From NCBI GenBank assembly GCA_028554755.1, contig JAPTOF010000003.1:25894001-25958000 (forward strand): 64,000 bases of DNA, read 5' to 3'. Both the position numbers and the translations under genes were made by a program. Source of the stretch: Cordia subcordata (taxonomy: Eukaryota; Streptophyta; Magnoliopsida; Boraginales; Cordiaceae). This document shows positions 46,892 to 58,788 of the stretch, one piece after another. Within the stretch, counting starts at the first letter, position 1, and each line of letters starts with the position of its first letter. Under the pieces are notes generated by a model. That model had not been told where the DNA came from. It saw only the letters and a list, made by a program, of their open reading frames with translations, and ran no database searches.

Positions 46892-47037
46892 CACCATGGC
46901 ACCATTTTCCTCAACCACTAGAAACTCAAAACGCAACTGCTTCACTTTTGTTGCGATTCAACAACAGTTCACCAAAGTTTTTCAACGAAATTTCTTGATT
47001 TTTTGTTATTGTTTTTCTTACTGTGGTGAAGAGTACG

Positions 47038-49681
47038 ATGGCGGGAAAAGGCGAAGGGCCTGCGATTGGGATTGATCTGGGGACGACGTACTCGTGTGTG
47101 GGCGTTTGGCAACACGATCGCGTCGAGATCATCGCGAATGATCAGGGTAACAGAACGACGCCGTCCTATGTTGCCTTCACCGACACAGAGCGTCTCATCG
47201 GCGACGCTGCCAAGAACCAGGTCGCCATGAACCCCGTCAACACCGTCTTTGGTAAGTTCTTGCTGTTCATCGATGTGGATATACAATTTTTTTTTTTAAA
47301 TCTTATGTTTGTATTTGCATATGTGGCTTTTATATGTAAATTTAACTATATATCGCATATAGATTGTTGCTTGTTTTCTGTCATGTTATTTCTTGTGCAC
47401 TTTAATATTACTCTGTTTTGTATGTGTAATGAGTATATGTATAAACTTAACTATAAATCGGATATAGATTGTTTGTTTTGTGTTGTATGTACTCTTTTGT
47501 GCACTTGAATGTTCCTGTGTTCTGTATGGATGATGTCTTGAATATTACTCTGTCTTGTACGTATAATGTGTATATATATAATTTAACCATAAATCGAGTA
47601 TACATTGTTTGCTGTATGTTGTATTTATGGTATTTTTTGTGCACTAGAATATTACTCTGTTTGGTATGTAAATAGGTGTATATATATACACACACGTGTA
47701 TATTGTTTATTTTATTATTATTTATTAGGTGAAATGTCGTAATTTTGTGTCTAGTTTTTCTGGATAAAATTGAATTTAGAATTTAGAGTTACACAATCGA
47801 GAATCGAGATTGTGTAATTGTATGTTTTAGCTGCAAGGAGCATGGGGTTATAATTTTGCATCAGACGAATGTTTTAGTTGAAACTTGAACGTGTGTCGTT
47901 AAGGAATTAAGATTCGAATTTGTGTTAACTTCTCTAATTTGTGACCTACAGATGCAAAGAGGCTGATTGGGAGGAGATACAGTGACCCATCGGTGCAGGC
48001 TGACATGAAGCTATGGCCTTTTAAGGTCATTCCTGGTCCTGGTGACAAGCCAATGATTGTGGTTAACTATAAAGGTGAGGAGAAGCAATTTGCAGCGGAG
48101 GAGATCTCGTCCATGGTGCTTACCAAGATGAAGGAGATCGCCGAGGCCTATCTTGGGTCTACGATTAAGAATGCTGTGGTTACCGTCCCTGCTTACTTCA
48201 ATGACTCTCAAAGGCAGGCAACTAAGGATGCCGGAGTCATTGCTGGACTCAATGTGATGCGTATCATTAATGAGCCAACTGCTGCTGCTATTGCTTATGG
48301 GCTGGACAAGAAAGCCGGCAGCAGTGGTGAAAAGAATGTTCTTATTTTTGATCTTGGTGGTGGCACTTTCGATGTGTCTTTGCTAACGATTGAAGAAGGT
48401 ATTTTTGAGGTGAAGGCTACTGCTGGTGATACTCACCTTGGCGGGGAGGACTTTGATAACAGAATGGTGAACCACTTTGTTCAAGAGTTTAAGAGGAAGA
48501 ACAAGAAGGATATTAGCGGTAACCCTAGGGCCCTTAGGAGATTGAGGACTGCCTGTGAAAGGGCAAAGAGGACTCTCTCATCTACTGCTCAGACAACAAT
48601 TGAAATTGATTCTTTGTTCGAGGGTATTGATTTCTATACAACCATTACCCGAGCAAGATTCGAGGAACTTAACATGGATTTGTTTAGAAAGTGTATGGAG
48701 CCTGTTGAGAAGTGCCTGAGGGATGCTAAGATGGACAAAAGCAGTGTCCATGATGTTGTCCTTGTAGGTGGATCTACTAGGATTCCAAAAGTACAGCAAT
48801 TGTTGCAGGACTTCTTTAACGGAAAGGAGCTCTGCAAGAGCATTAATCCTGATGAGGCTGTTGCATATGGTGCTGCTGTTCAGGCTGCTATTTTGAGTGG
48901 CGAGGGCAATGAGAAGGTTCAGGACCTTTTGCTCTTGGATGTCACCGCTCTTTCTCTTGGATTGGAGACTGCTGGAGGTGTCATGACTGTTTTGATTCCG
49001 AGAAACACTACAATCCCAACAAAGAAAGAGCAGGTGTTCTCTACTTATTCTGACAACCAGCCTGGGGTCTTGATCCAAGTATACGAAGGTGAGAGGACAA
49101 GAACCAGAGACAACAACTTGTTGGGTAAATTTGAACTTACTGGTATTCCTCCAGCCCCGAGGGGTGTTCCCCAGATCAATGTCTGCTTCGATATCGATGC
49201 AAATGGTATCCTCAATGTCTCTGCCGAGGACAAGACCACGGGTCAGAAGAACAAGATTACAATCACCAATGACAAGGGAAGATTGTCCAAGGAAGAGATT
49301 GAGAAGATGGTACAGGAAGCGGAGAAGTACAAGGCTGAGGATGAGGAGCACAAGAAGAAGGTAGAGGCCAAGAATGCCTTGGAGAACTATGCATACAACA
49401 TGAGGAATACCATCAAGGATGAGAAGATCAGCTCCAAGCTTTCAGCAGATGACAAGAAGAAGATTGAGGATGCCATCGAGCAGGCAATTCAATGGTTGGA
49501 TGGGAACCAGCTTGCAGAAGCAGATGAATTCGAGGACAAGATGAAGGAGCTGGAGAGCATCTGCAACCCAATAATTGCCAAGATGTACCAGGGAGGTGCT
49601 GCTTCTGACGCGGGAATGGATGAAGATGTTCCTGCCGGTGGCAGCAGTGGAGCTGGCCCTAAGATTGAGGAGGTTGATTGA
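47038..49681 (+). CDS. HSP70: cytosolic heat-shock protein 70
   Basis: Two exons, 47038-47251 and 47952-49681, give 647 residues. The intron sits after NTVFD at codon 72, the conserved intron position of plant cytosolic HSP70/HSC70 genes. HSP70 signatures are all present: [10 protein letters not shown] (10-19), [14 protein letters not shown] (about 203-216), [15 protein letters not shown] (about 338-352). The C-terminal lid ends in a Gly-rich tail and EEVD, the co-chaperone-binding mark of cytosolic and nuclear members. There is no organelle signal. The ATP-driven chaperone folds and protects client proteins. The GTG shortly upstream is not a start; ATG at 47038 opens the standard [12 protein letters not shown] heat-shock element and TATA box suggest heat-inducible expression, though constitutive expression is also possible. 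Confidence 0.98.
47331..47680. repeat. three diverged repeats inside the HSP70 intron
   Basis: Units start at about 47331, 47434 and 47571. Each runs from TATATGTA through TTAAC(T/C)ATA(A/T)ATCG, ATTGTTTG, TTGTGCACT to ATTACTCTG and TATGT. Lengths are about 103, 137 and 110 bp. They occupy half of the 700 bp intron. Overlapping small ORFs on both strands are by-products. Confidence 0.8.
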
Positions 49682-50287
49682 GCATGAGATAAAATCACTT
49701 CTGGGTTGTGTTAGTTTAGTAGTTTCAGAAGTTTGTGGTAGTCAAATATGAACTGTTTGGAGACTTTCTCCATCTCTATTTTCCATCCGCATGAACCTTT
49801 TATATACGTGTAATATGTGTTGGCCTTTGTGAGTGAAAGTACCAGTTCTTTCCCGTTTTGATATTTTGAATGGCAAGGATCCTTTCGCTGAAGGCTATTA
49901 TTCGAGTGCCCCTCGGAGTCGTGATTAATCATTTCAATGAAACACTTTATGACGGTACGAGTAGATTCAAATGCAACAAGGAATTGAAATGAATTGGCTG
50001 GACTTCGTCAAATTATGTGACCCGTATCGTTTTCGACCATTAACTTATAGCTCTCCATCCGTCAAAAATGGAGACATGCCTCTGAGTTTTTATGTATTAT
50101 TCTTTTAAATTGCATCAGTAGAGCTTAAAGTCATTGATCACTCAACGAGTAATAAATCCAACAGAGATTCTCAATCTTCGCTCCTGCAAGGACCTAGCAC
50201 CTCCACGGCTCGCTCTTAGTTGCTTTGAAGTGCACTTTTGTTTTTGTTTTTGTTTTCTACGACGAGTTAAGTGCGTGATTGAGTGGT

Positions 50288-50384
50288 GAAGTTCTTTTTG
50301 TCAAATCATTTTTTAAAATAAAGTTTGTTGAGCGCTGAAGTTCTTTTTGTCGAATCATTTTTTAAAATAAGGTTTGCCTTTTCT
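50288..50384. repeat. 49 bp tandem duplication
   Basis: GAAGTTCTTTTTGTC(A/G)AATC followed by ATTTTTTAAAATAA(A/G)GTTTG is repeated at 50288 and 50337. Confidence 0.9.
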
Positions 50385-50964
50385 CGATGATCTGGTTGTG
50401 TCCTCCGTGCGTTCAGGCAGGTGGAAGACTCCGCACTTATTCGGGTGGGTCTATTCTCAGTAACGAGAGTTTCAGAAGTCAGGTTTTGATCCATTCAGAA
50501 GCAGAAGTCATGGACTTTCAAGAGCCCAGCAGAGAGTGGAGAAGGCTACAAGATTGCGGTGACAGGATTTGAACTTATGGCCCTACATACCAAAACACAT
50601 GGCTAGATTGTTACACGCCGTCTCACTTTCCGGAATCCGCCTAAAGCGATCTTTAGGCTAGGCATTTCCTCTAAGTTGCTCAACCTTTCCTTAGCTCAGT
50701 GCTCATGATGCGCTATGGAACTCCACTGTGCCAAGGGAGTAGGTAAGCCATTGTGCACAAGCGTCCGTCCGTGTTGGTCTTCAATGTTATTTCTCGCATA
50801 TTCTGACGTGGAAATGCTGCTCATCCCTTTTGGAGTAGATGGCATGGGTACAGTTATCTTGGGGTTTGGTTAAGCTCGTTCAGCATCTAAAGTATCAGCA
50901 CAGAAGTTAAAAAGGGAAAAGCCATCCTTGTATATTGACTTCTGTGTTCACTTCACCAACAAAG

Positions 50965-51052
50965 AATTTCATCGGTGTAGGAAATGACTATATTGGCAAC
51001 CAAGGAGGAATTTCGTTGGCATAGGAAATGACAACATTGGCAATCAAGGGGT
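50965..51052. repeat. 44 bp tandem duplication
   Basis: AATTTC(A/G)T(C/T)GG followed by TAGGAAATGAC and ATTGGCAA(C/T)CAAGG occurs at 50965 and 51009. Confidence 0.9.
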
Positions 51053-51870
51053 GACAAGAGAGACAAGAACTCTGGCTCTGCTGGGACGTATTCATTGACG
51101 CCTTGGGATTATCCCATTGAGGTGCTCCAAACAATCTCAAGCGACGCAAAGACTTGAGTGAAGAAGAAGAGCACGACAGAGAGATAGAAAAGGGGGAGTA
51201 AATCTTTTATGTTGGAAGGTACATGGGGTTCATGTTGTTATACGTGCTAATATGAATTTGTCCATAGAGTAACCCCCAGGATTATTATTGTACATGCTAA
51301 CATGAACTTGTTCAGAGAGTTTAGGAAAAACTCGCATGATTACGGTTGATTAAGCTCTAAGAAGTCTTTTTGCAGTATAAAACACCAAAAGCGCAAAAAA
51401 TAGATATAGATTACGCAGGAGACAAGCCCCTGGAGTTCTGTTAAAACATAAACTGAAAAGGGGTTCTTTTATATGACAGAAATTCATTCCGGGACATTTA
51501 GTAAAATTTCCCCTTTGCATCAATGTTGGTAAACCATCAGAAGTATCATCTGGATCACACCACACATTTTGAGTGTGACACATTACATAATAGTCAAAGG
51601 AGATCTGAATACAATTACTACAATTGAATGGAAAAAAGTTAAAAAAGGAAAAAAAAAAAAAAGAACGAATGGAAGGAAGCATTGATAATTCATATAATTC
51701 GAACATTGGCTGAGTTGACAAATCTGATAGGTAGACAGAACATGGAAAACCCTAACCTCAAAATGAGACAGCGGAACAGAAAAGAAAACTATAAAAATTT
51801 TCCAAAAGAATACAAATGTACTTCATAATTTTCAGAGGTTAGTAAATAACGCAATAGCAACTTCAATCTT

Positions 51871-53406
51871 TCACACCAACGCTTCTATCAGGTCAACATA
51901 TGCACGTTCACTCCAAGAAGAGGGGCGAAGGCACACATGGACTTCATGTTCTTCTGGTCCTACGCGATGTTTAGGAACAAGAATCTCCAGCATAGTCCCT
52001 GTTGCATCACCATATGCTTCTAATTTAGCATCTTCAGGTATGCGAGTTGGAAGGGGAATCTCCCTGATAAATTCCCCCTGTGGGCAGTGCTCTGGTGCAG
52101 GATCTGTCAGCTTGAATGCTCGGTCTTTTCTCTTAAGGATCGGCTTACGCCCTGTGCTCACACAAGATATCTTCACAATCCCATGTGTATGGGTGTTTCT
52201 CCATGTAACTTTAACCCTTTGAAGATCTGCAAAAGGCATGCTTACAATGATCAAAAATCCCTCCTCGTCCTCATAAATAGTTTTTGCAGCTGTCACAGGG
52301 CCATAGGCACTTCTCATGACTCCGGTGAACTCAGATAACCATGAAGGTTCAACTGCATGGATATCCAAGACTCTTTCAGATTGAAGATTGTTTGACAGAC
52401 AGCAATCATCATCATTTCCATGAGGAGAAAAAATTTTCCTCCGCTTGTTACAGACAGCCAAAAGGTCCATAGCTTCACCATTTGCGTGGTTTGGTGGTTG
52501 ATTTGACAGATTCAAACCAGAACCGTTCAACACTCTTTTAGCATGAGAGTTTCCATTACTTTTCAGTGCCAAAGGTCGTTCAATCTCAAAATCTGTATGT
52601 GGACAGTTCCTCCATGATCCAAAGTCACTGGCTTCAAGAGGAATAGAGAAGTTCAAATCTCTCCCGGTGAGCTCCATCCACTTCTTCTGCTCTTCCTCAT
52701 CGAGATTCATAAGGTTGGGAGATCGAACAACTTCAATGCCATGAACACACTGGGGATTAGAGAGACCCCTATAATGTTTCCTCTGCATCCTATGCGATCG
52801 AACAAAGCCCTTATCCACGCTAAAAGGGAAAGGGCGCTCTCCCTGGCGTGAATGCCCATTCATATAGCTCCTCAACTGCATCTTGCCCAACGCATTTTCA
52901 GGCTTGTCCTTAAACACCCACATATACATATTTTCCATATCATGTTGAACCAAGAAGACGTCTAACTTCAGATCTGATTTCTCATGGCCAGAAACCCCAT
53001 TAGACTCCCTTGGAATCTTGGTCTTTGATTTTTCATTCAACGCTGGTCTGAAATAAAAAGTGAAGAAAAACCAAGCACCCCAAACACTATCAAGTCGTTT
53101 GGCCCACTTCTTCCCAGCTTTTGTCACACTATTATTAGCAGCCTCAACCTCATAATGCTGGGGGCCAAGATTGACATCTAGGATGTCACAAGTATCACTC
53201 CACAATGGAGGGGGCGGGCTTGTTTCAGCTGAGAGTGGGAGGTTAATATCAGGTGGCGGCAAAAGATTGACCGCCCGGTTCAACTCTCTCTCGATCTCAT
53301 CACGTGGGGATGAACCCGAATCCATGGACAAGAGTGTAGACAAATGATTACTTTCCATGGATAAGGTTGTTAAAAGATCTTCGCCCAGTTTTTCTTTTGC
53401 AGGCAT
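51871..53406 (-). CDS. HSP20-like-domain protein, plant-specific N-terminus
   Basis: One uninterrupted coding exon of 511 residues. The C-terminal part (about 350-490) reads as an HSP20/alpha-crystallin-like beta sandwich: TIYEDEEGFLIIVSMPFADL, VKVTWRNTHTHGIVKISC, then a final strand TMLEILVPKHR. The N-terminal two thirds is a distinct, well-ordered region (VWGAWFFFTFYFRP, DVFLVQHDMENMYMWVF, RMQRKHYRGLSNPQCVHGIE, WMELTGRDLNFSIP) that I recognise only as typical of a plant family that includes Arabidopsis FYD (At3g12570), from memory. A basic KRRK at about 325 could be a nuclear signal. Function is not known to me. A leader intron is likely: donor CTGCAG/GTATTC near 53844 on the minus strand. 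The start MPAKEKLGEDLL fits the longest open frame; the Met at residue 17 (MESNHLSTLL) is an alternative start. Confidence 0.85.
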   Translation of the reverse strand: MPAKEKLGEDLLTTLSMESNHLSTLLSMDSGSSPRDEIERELNRAVNLLPPPDINLPLSAETSPPPPLWSDTCDILDVNLGPQHYEVEAANNSVTKAGKKWAKRLDSVWGAWFFFTFYFRPALNEKSKTKIPRESNGVSGHEKSDLKLDVFLVQHDMENMYMWVFKDKPENALGKMQLRSYMNGHSRQGERPFPFSVDKGFVRSHRMQRKHYRGLSNPQCVHGIEVVRSPNLMNLDEEEQKKWMELTGRDLNFSIPLEASDFGSWRNCPHTDFEIERPLALKSNGNSHAKRVLNGSGLNLSNQPPNHANGEAMDLLAVCNKRRKIFSPHGNDDDCCLSNNLQSERVLDIHAVEPSWLSEFTGVMRSAYGPVTAAKTIYEDEEGFLIIVSMPFADLQRVKVTWRNTHTHGIVKISCVSTGRKPILKRKDRAFKLTDPAPEHCPQGEFIREIPLPTRIPEDAKLEAYGDATGTMLEILVPKHRVGPEEHEVHVCLRPSSWSERAYVDLIEALV

Positions 53407-53910
53407 TGTTCGCTATTCGGGGGTGATAACTATATACTATAGTCCCATTTCAAACATATCGTATTGAATTAAAATCAAACCCAGAAAGCCTTACCGGTTT
53501 CAAAACAACCTACACCCTAACCAATCGAGCAAAAACATCCTTAAAACCAGAAAATTACAAATTTGTCAATTAATATTACATATACCTTTAAGTAAAAACA
53601 TCCTTAGCCGGTAAAAGATTACTAACTTATGACTAAATATCATACCTACTCACTACAGATTCAATCTTTTAGAGATGGAAACCCAAAAAAAAAAAAAAGA
53701 AAAAACTAAAATGAAGCCTCTGAATCTATTTGAATCTGGGTAAAAAACCCTAACCCTAGAAATGCCCATTCATGTAAAAATTTATATGTATAAATACCTA
53801 TATGTATTTTATAAACTAAATGAGATCAAAAGAGAAAATGAATACCTGCAGATACATGATGAGCGAGAGAGAGAAACCTACGGTGTTGTATTATTGCGGA
53901 AAGGAAGGAA
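53407..53910 (-). other. 5' leader with intron of the HSP20-like gene
   Basis: A donor CTGCAG/GTATTC at about 53844 and an acceptor GAATAG about six bases before the start codon imply a leader intron of about 430 bp. The leader exon ends at a GA-rich stretch (53860-53875). Confidence 0.5.
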
Positions 53911-53938
53911 AGAGAAAAAACGTGGGTTAACGGAGTGT

Positions 53939-53946
53939 ATTTAAAG
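53939..53946 (-). promoter_or_regulatory. TATA-like box of the HSP20-like gene
   Basis: TTTAAATA on the minus strand, about 100 bp upstream of the leader donor; an acceptable core promoter match. Confidence 0.5.
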
Positions 53947-53999
53947 GGAATGAAAGTGGGGTGAGAATGGGGCCGCTGTGCGGAGAACACACGCCGTTA

Positions 54000-54790
54000 G
54001 GTAACGGCAAGTTATTGAAGATTAATAACCCACTTGATTAAAGATTCAAGGGTCAACAAAGGCGTTTGGCACCAGATGTGAGAGGTTGTTGATAAATTTT
54101 GGGAGGTAAAAAGTTATATTGTCGGTTTTTCCTTTTTTTTTTCTTTTTAATTTATAAACCACCTCTTTGAAATTGAAATCAGCACATCGTCGAAATAATA
54201 TTAATTACTTGAATTATCTATTGATAATAAATTATAATTTTTTTGAATAAAAAATAGTGGCACTTGACACCTGTTCTTTTATTTTATTTCAAATAAAGTT
54301 TTGCTCCAATAAAATAATGTAGCGCATAAAAATTTAAAGATTTCTAATAGTCAAGTACATCCTTTAATTTAATTTTTTTTTCAACTTCTCCCTTTCCGTG
54401 ATATTTAAAATTAAGATTTTATTCTTGAATAAAATAATCCCAACCAATTGAATTCTTTTAATTTACTTTTTGTATTAAAAAAAAGGTGATTAGTTTGATT
54501 TCTAATTTTTCAATTAATGGCTAGAGTTGTCAGAACTTGTTTTCCCAACTTAATATATCACTTGGAAGCCGGATAGGTTGCCACGTAGAAGATTGAATGC
54601 CTCTTAACGTAGTGAAAAGGCATGCTACTTATCAGGATGCGTTACAGGTGGATTTGAAAGAAATTAGCAAGTCGACCCTTAAAATCATAGGAGCACAAAA
54701 AAATCATAATAAATATTTTTAAAATATTATAAACTTTAATTTTATATTATCAATGTCCATTTTTCTAAAAAGTAGAAAGGACATAAGAAT
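54000..54790. other. AT-rich intergenic region
   Basis: No gene or repeat recognised. Confidence 0.5.
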
Positions 54791-55260
54791 GAGACAACTT
54801 ATTCAAGTAGGTCGGCAAACGCAACCGTAGTTGGAGTGTTGCAACTTGCAATTGTGACTTTGCCGTGGTCCTCCGGACTTTCTTGTAGAAAATGGGGCTG
54901 CAGAGAGTAGTGAGTTGGTAAGTGGCGGGGTGATTAGGGTGGAAACCAGCGCGGATCGAGTCAGTGTGGCGGCGATCTTTCCATTGAAATATTGCGAAAT
55001 TTGTTCTTTGGATTCACGCCGTTGGTCTCTCGCAGTGCCGCCACTCACGCACATCCTCGATTTACGTCGCGCAGTTAAAGGCGCTGGGGTGGGAAAGGAG
55101 TTCTCCTTTGGTTAACCCTTTTAGAAAATGGGGCCTCGATATTGGCGTTGCCAACTTGCGCACAACTTTTGCATAGTGTCTTATTGCCATCTCGCCTGCT
55201 ATCGAGGTGCCCTTCGCCTTCTTATCATAACAAAAACCATGTTCAATTCACATATCGATG
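54791..55260. other. GC-richer island of unknown origin
   Basis: A block of about 450 bp with clearly higher GC and many CG dinucleotides than its surroundings, open on both strands (83 codons minus, 66 codons plus). It may be a broken exon or promoter of a lost gene. No protein family was recognised and no splice context supports a gene. Confidence 0.35.
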
Positions 55261-56579
55261 GTGCAACCTCTGACAAGACTTAAATCAATAATCATTTTTC
55301 TAAACAATGAAGCATTTTTTTGGGCTACGGCCAATTACTCACAACTGGCGAGATTTATCGACAGAATCACTTACATTAAAAATAAGAGACATATCATGTA
55401 ACTATTACATATTTGGTAATAAAGCATTTTATATGAATATACAAAGATAACAAAATTATTATGAACAATTAAGTCTAACTTTAGAGAAAAGAGTACAAGA
55501 TCAAATAAAGAATAAAAAATTTATTATAATTGCATAAACAGTCCAAGCTACCTATCACGCGATTAGTACGACCGAAATGTATGATTAGTAGTGAACTATG
55601 AGATGAAGAAATTTCAAGTAAAGAAGGAGGAGGAGCTCCAATCAGAAAATGGAATGATTCAAAACGTTAAATAGACATGTATTACAACAAACTGATTATT
55701 GTCACAAAATCAAAATATACTATACCAACAAAAAAAATGACTGTAAAAGAAAGGAAAATAAAAGAAAAGCTTTGCAATCAAAGGCGGTAGCATCATAAAA
55801 AATCACACACGTGGAGAAGAGCTAAAAAAAGACATATCAACAGAGTAGAAGCGTGTTGGGTGGAGGGGAAAAGCTGTCTGGGATAAAGTTTGACTCTACA
55901 TATTTTATAACTTGTAAACTCCTAAAACAATATCTCTCACATAATTTTTTATTATTTAAAATTTTTATGTTCCAAATAAGCTTAGTCAAACAAGCTGTTA
56001 TCTAATACTTTCTCTTTCTTTCTTTCTTTAAATTAAATGTAATTATTACGAGATAAATAAATAAAAGTTTATTTATTTTCACTACTTAATTAATTTAAAA
56101 ACTCATTTAGAAAACAAACAGAAAAAGATTTCATTTTACCCCTAAAACACTCTACTTGTTTTTACTCATTTAATTCGTGAAATTATGAGTCTGGTATTGA
56201 CAGAAGGGATGGACTCCTAATCTATGGTCTATGAATGTTGGAAGAACCAATAACAGAGCTACAACTTATTGTCGTACAAGTTGCAATACATTATTTTGGT
56301 AATATATGGTGACTGACTGGTGCTGATAAAACATGCAAATTCAAATTAAACAACGCGGTGCTGCCCAAGCTTGGTGGCGGCAGTTGCGCCCTCAGCCTTA
56401 GAAAAAGTCCAACGTGATTGGAAATGTAAATATTGAACTTTAATCACTTCATACAAAATGCAATGTTTATTAGAAAATTTTAATCATTATTTTATTTTCT
56501 ATTTTATTATTTATTATACAAATACTAAATTTTTAATCATATTATAACGTATAATGTTATAACGAAATTTAATTTTATG
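55261..56579. other. AT-rich intergenic region
   Basis: No gene or element recognised. Confidence 0.5.
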
Positions 56580-56935
56580 TAATAATAAATGACGTCTGTA
56601 GATATATGCAAACACTCGCTATTAAAAAATGATAAGTTGCTCATATTTCATTGCAGACACGTGGCTGAAAAGTTATCTGCCCATTTCTTTTTTTTTGTTT
56701 GTGGAATTGATGTGGTCGTACCGCTAATAATAATGCGAGATGCTATGATTTATAAAATATTAAAATCTCTTATCTAAACTGTCTAGATATCACCTACATC
56801 TAGTTGGCATTATTGCCAACTTATCACATATTGGTTCGTTGTTCCTAGGCATATCATCGCTTGTTGAAACGCCAACCCCTTGAAGGGAACAACAATGGGA
56901 ATATTTATCTTTCTATTGTAGACCAATTGAAGTTA

Positions 56936-57139
56936 GGCTCCGTTTGAATTGGTTTTTTTTTTAAAATATTTTTTAATAATTTTTTAAAAATAATTTTTTT
57001 TAGAAGTTAAAAATTTTAATTTTTAAAGAAATTATATTTAAATTTTTTTTAAAATTTTAATTTTTTAAAATTAAATTAAATAGTTATTATAAATTTAATA
57101 TAATTTAAAAAAAAAAAAAAAAACCAATCTGAACATGCC
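56936..57139. mobile_element. Tourist-like MITE, copy 4, inside duplication A
   Basis: Ends GGCTCCGTTTGAATTGG and, reversed, GGCATGTTCAGATTGG, with long T and A runs between. The corresponding site in copy B lacks it, showing that it inserted after the duplication. Confidence 0.7.
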
Positions 57140-57329
57140 TTTGGCCCTCCATTCATCTTTTTCGTAGACTAATCAAAATTAGTCTTTCCACATGGTATTC
57201 CGAAGAAACCGACAGTGATGATCCATTATGTACTTCCTACTAGTTAAAGTTAAAGCATTCCCCCGTGTCATTTGCATATGTTATACGTGCTACCTTTTGC
57301 ACATGAAACGTAGATGAATAACACTCAGC

Positions 57330-58307
57330 GTTCATTTAACATTACTGTAAAAAATTTTATAAACGAAAATTAAAATAATAAACAAAAAATTGTCAACAAT
57401 AATTGAAAACTGAAATTATAAACACATTTAATTAGGTTGCAAAATCTATAAAGAAAAACTAAAAACTTATTTGCTTGTCCATAGTTTACGAACTGACTTT
57501 ATCTCTTAATTTTTTTTCCTACTATTTTCTATCGACTAGAATACTGAAAATATTTCAGAATGTTTTGTAAAAGAATAATGAGAATAGACAAATTTGCTTA
57601 TATTATAAATTTATTAATATTAATTCTTAACAAAATAACTATTTTTAAAAAAAATTAATTTCAACTATTTTGAAAAGTTATTTTTATTTACTTTATGAAA
57701 TTTATTTTTAAGAGTAATTTTAAGTTATTATTTTTAAACACATTTTTAATTTATTAAAATTATTCTTTAAAATAATCATATTTTGTAGAAATTATTTTTA
57801 ATAATTAAATTTATTTTGAATAAATTATGCAATATAATTTTAATTTGTTGAAAAGTTATAGTTTAAATATAATGCTAATTTTTTGAAAAATATATTTACT
57901 TAATAATGAAATTTAAATTTTAATAGCATTTTTAAATTATTGAAATTTATTTTTTTATAAAAATTATCTTTTAAAACATCTTTTGAAAATATTTTTAATT
58001 TTAATTAATTATTTTTTTAAAAATTGAATGAGTTCATATTACTTTTTAAAAAGATAATTCTAATAAGTATTTTAACCAAAACATGAGTAAACATTTTGAA
58101 AACTTATTGTCATAATATAAGAAAACTACTAGTTCTTGTTTACCAAAGTTGTAAAAATAAGTTGTCAGTTTTTGTTTTTATAAAAAGTAAAAATAGAAAG
58201 AAACAAACTAGTTTCTCAATTTTGATAAACAAAAAACAAAAAACAGGAAACAACAATAATACCAACAATGATACCAAAGAATAATAGTACCCTCTCTTAA
58301 AATTTAT
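57330..58307. mobile_element. AT-rich insertion inside duplication A
   Basis: In copy B, ACACTTAGA is followed directly by TAGTAGCTAAT. In copy A the same words lie 978 bp apart. The left end (GCGTTCATTTAACATTACTG) and the reversed inner right end near 58282 (TTCTTTGGTATCATTG) resemble terminal inverted repeats. No ORF of note. Class unresolved. Confidence 0.6.
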
Positions 58308-58788
58308 TAGTAGCTAATATTTTACTACTTGTAAACGTTTTTATTTGGGATTTTATGAATAGATTATTGTTCTTTTGAAAAGAAGGTCAAATGTGGTTTC
58401 TCATTTAGTCCCCATTAATAAATTAAATGAGAGGCTCATAAATTTTGAACGGGGATACTATTACTAAGTTACTTCCTCTTTCGCATTCAAATCTTACTTG
58501 GTTAGCCAAAAAAAAAAAAAAAAAAGCAAAAAAAAGAAAACTTGTAGTATTCATTACTAATTGTTCGTTTGTCCATAATATTGTATTTGTCTGCAATATT
58601 TATAATGAAACGAATTGAGGTAGATAAATAGATAGATATCTATTATAATGCTTTTTTCTTCTTTATCAAAACTGAAACTCATGCCTTTGATATTAAGATT
58701 TTGGAATTTCAATGATTCAATATATGATGATTATGTGAATTCTGATAATTAAAATATATAACAAATTTTTGTTTGGCCTAACTTTTTA

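Larger units (their letters stand above)
49682..51870. other. intergenic region with unrecognised, less AT-rich DNA
   Basis: Begins with the HSP70 3'UTR and ends with the 3'UTR of the next minus-strand gene. Between about 50150 and 51330 the base composition is more balanced than the usual spacers and two small tandem duplications occur, suggesting a decayed repeat element. No coding domain was recognised. Confidence 0.4.
56580..58440. repeat. direct duplication, copy A, with two insertions
   Basis: Matches 58789-59660. Shared blocks include ACTGTCTAGATATCACCTAC, ATTATTGC(C/T)AACTTATCACA, AACAATGGGAATATT, GAAAGTGATGATCCATTATG-like and GTTTCTCATTTAGTCC. It is interrupted by a MITE at about 56936-57139 and by about 978 bp of AT-rich DNA (about 57330-58307) absent from copy B. 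Neither copy codes for a recognisable protein. Confidence 0.85.

Noticed and set aside
47447..47695. Tyr/Ile-rich ORFs in the HSP70 intron
   Set aside because: They derive from the intron repeats and lie between well-supported splice sites.
48578..49351. 257-codon ORF on the strand opposite HSP70
   Set aside because: Long antisense ORFs are a known by-product of codon bias in HSP70 genes. It lies wholly inside the coding exon and shows no family motif.
58430..58530. Possible SINE end (CATTCAAATCTT and long A-run)
   Set aside because: Only the tail-like part is visible. No target duplication was found, and the flanking sequence belongs to duplication A.
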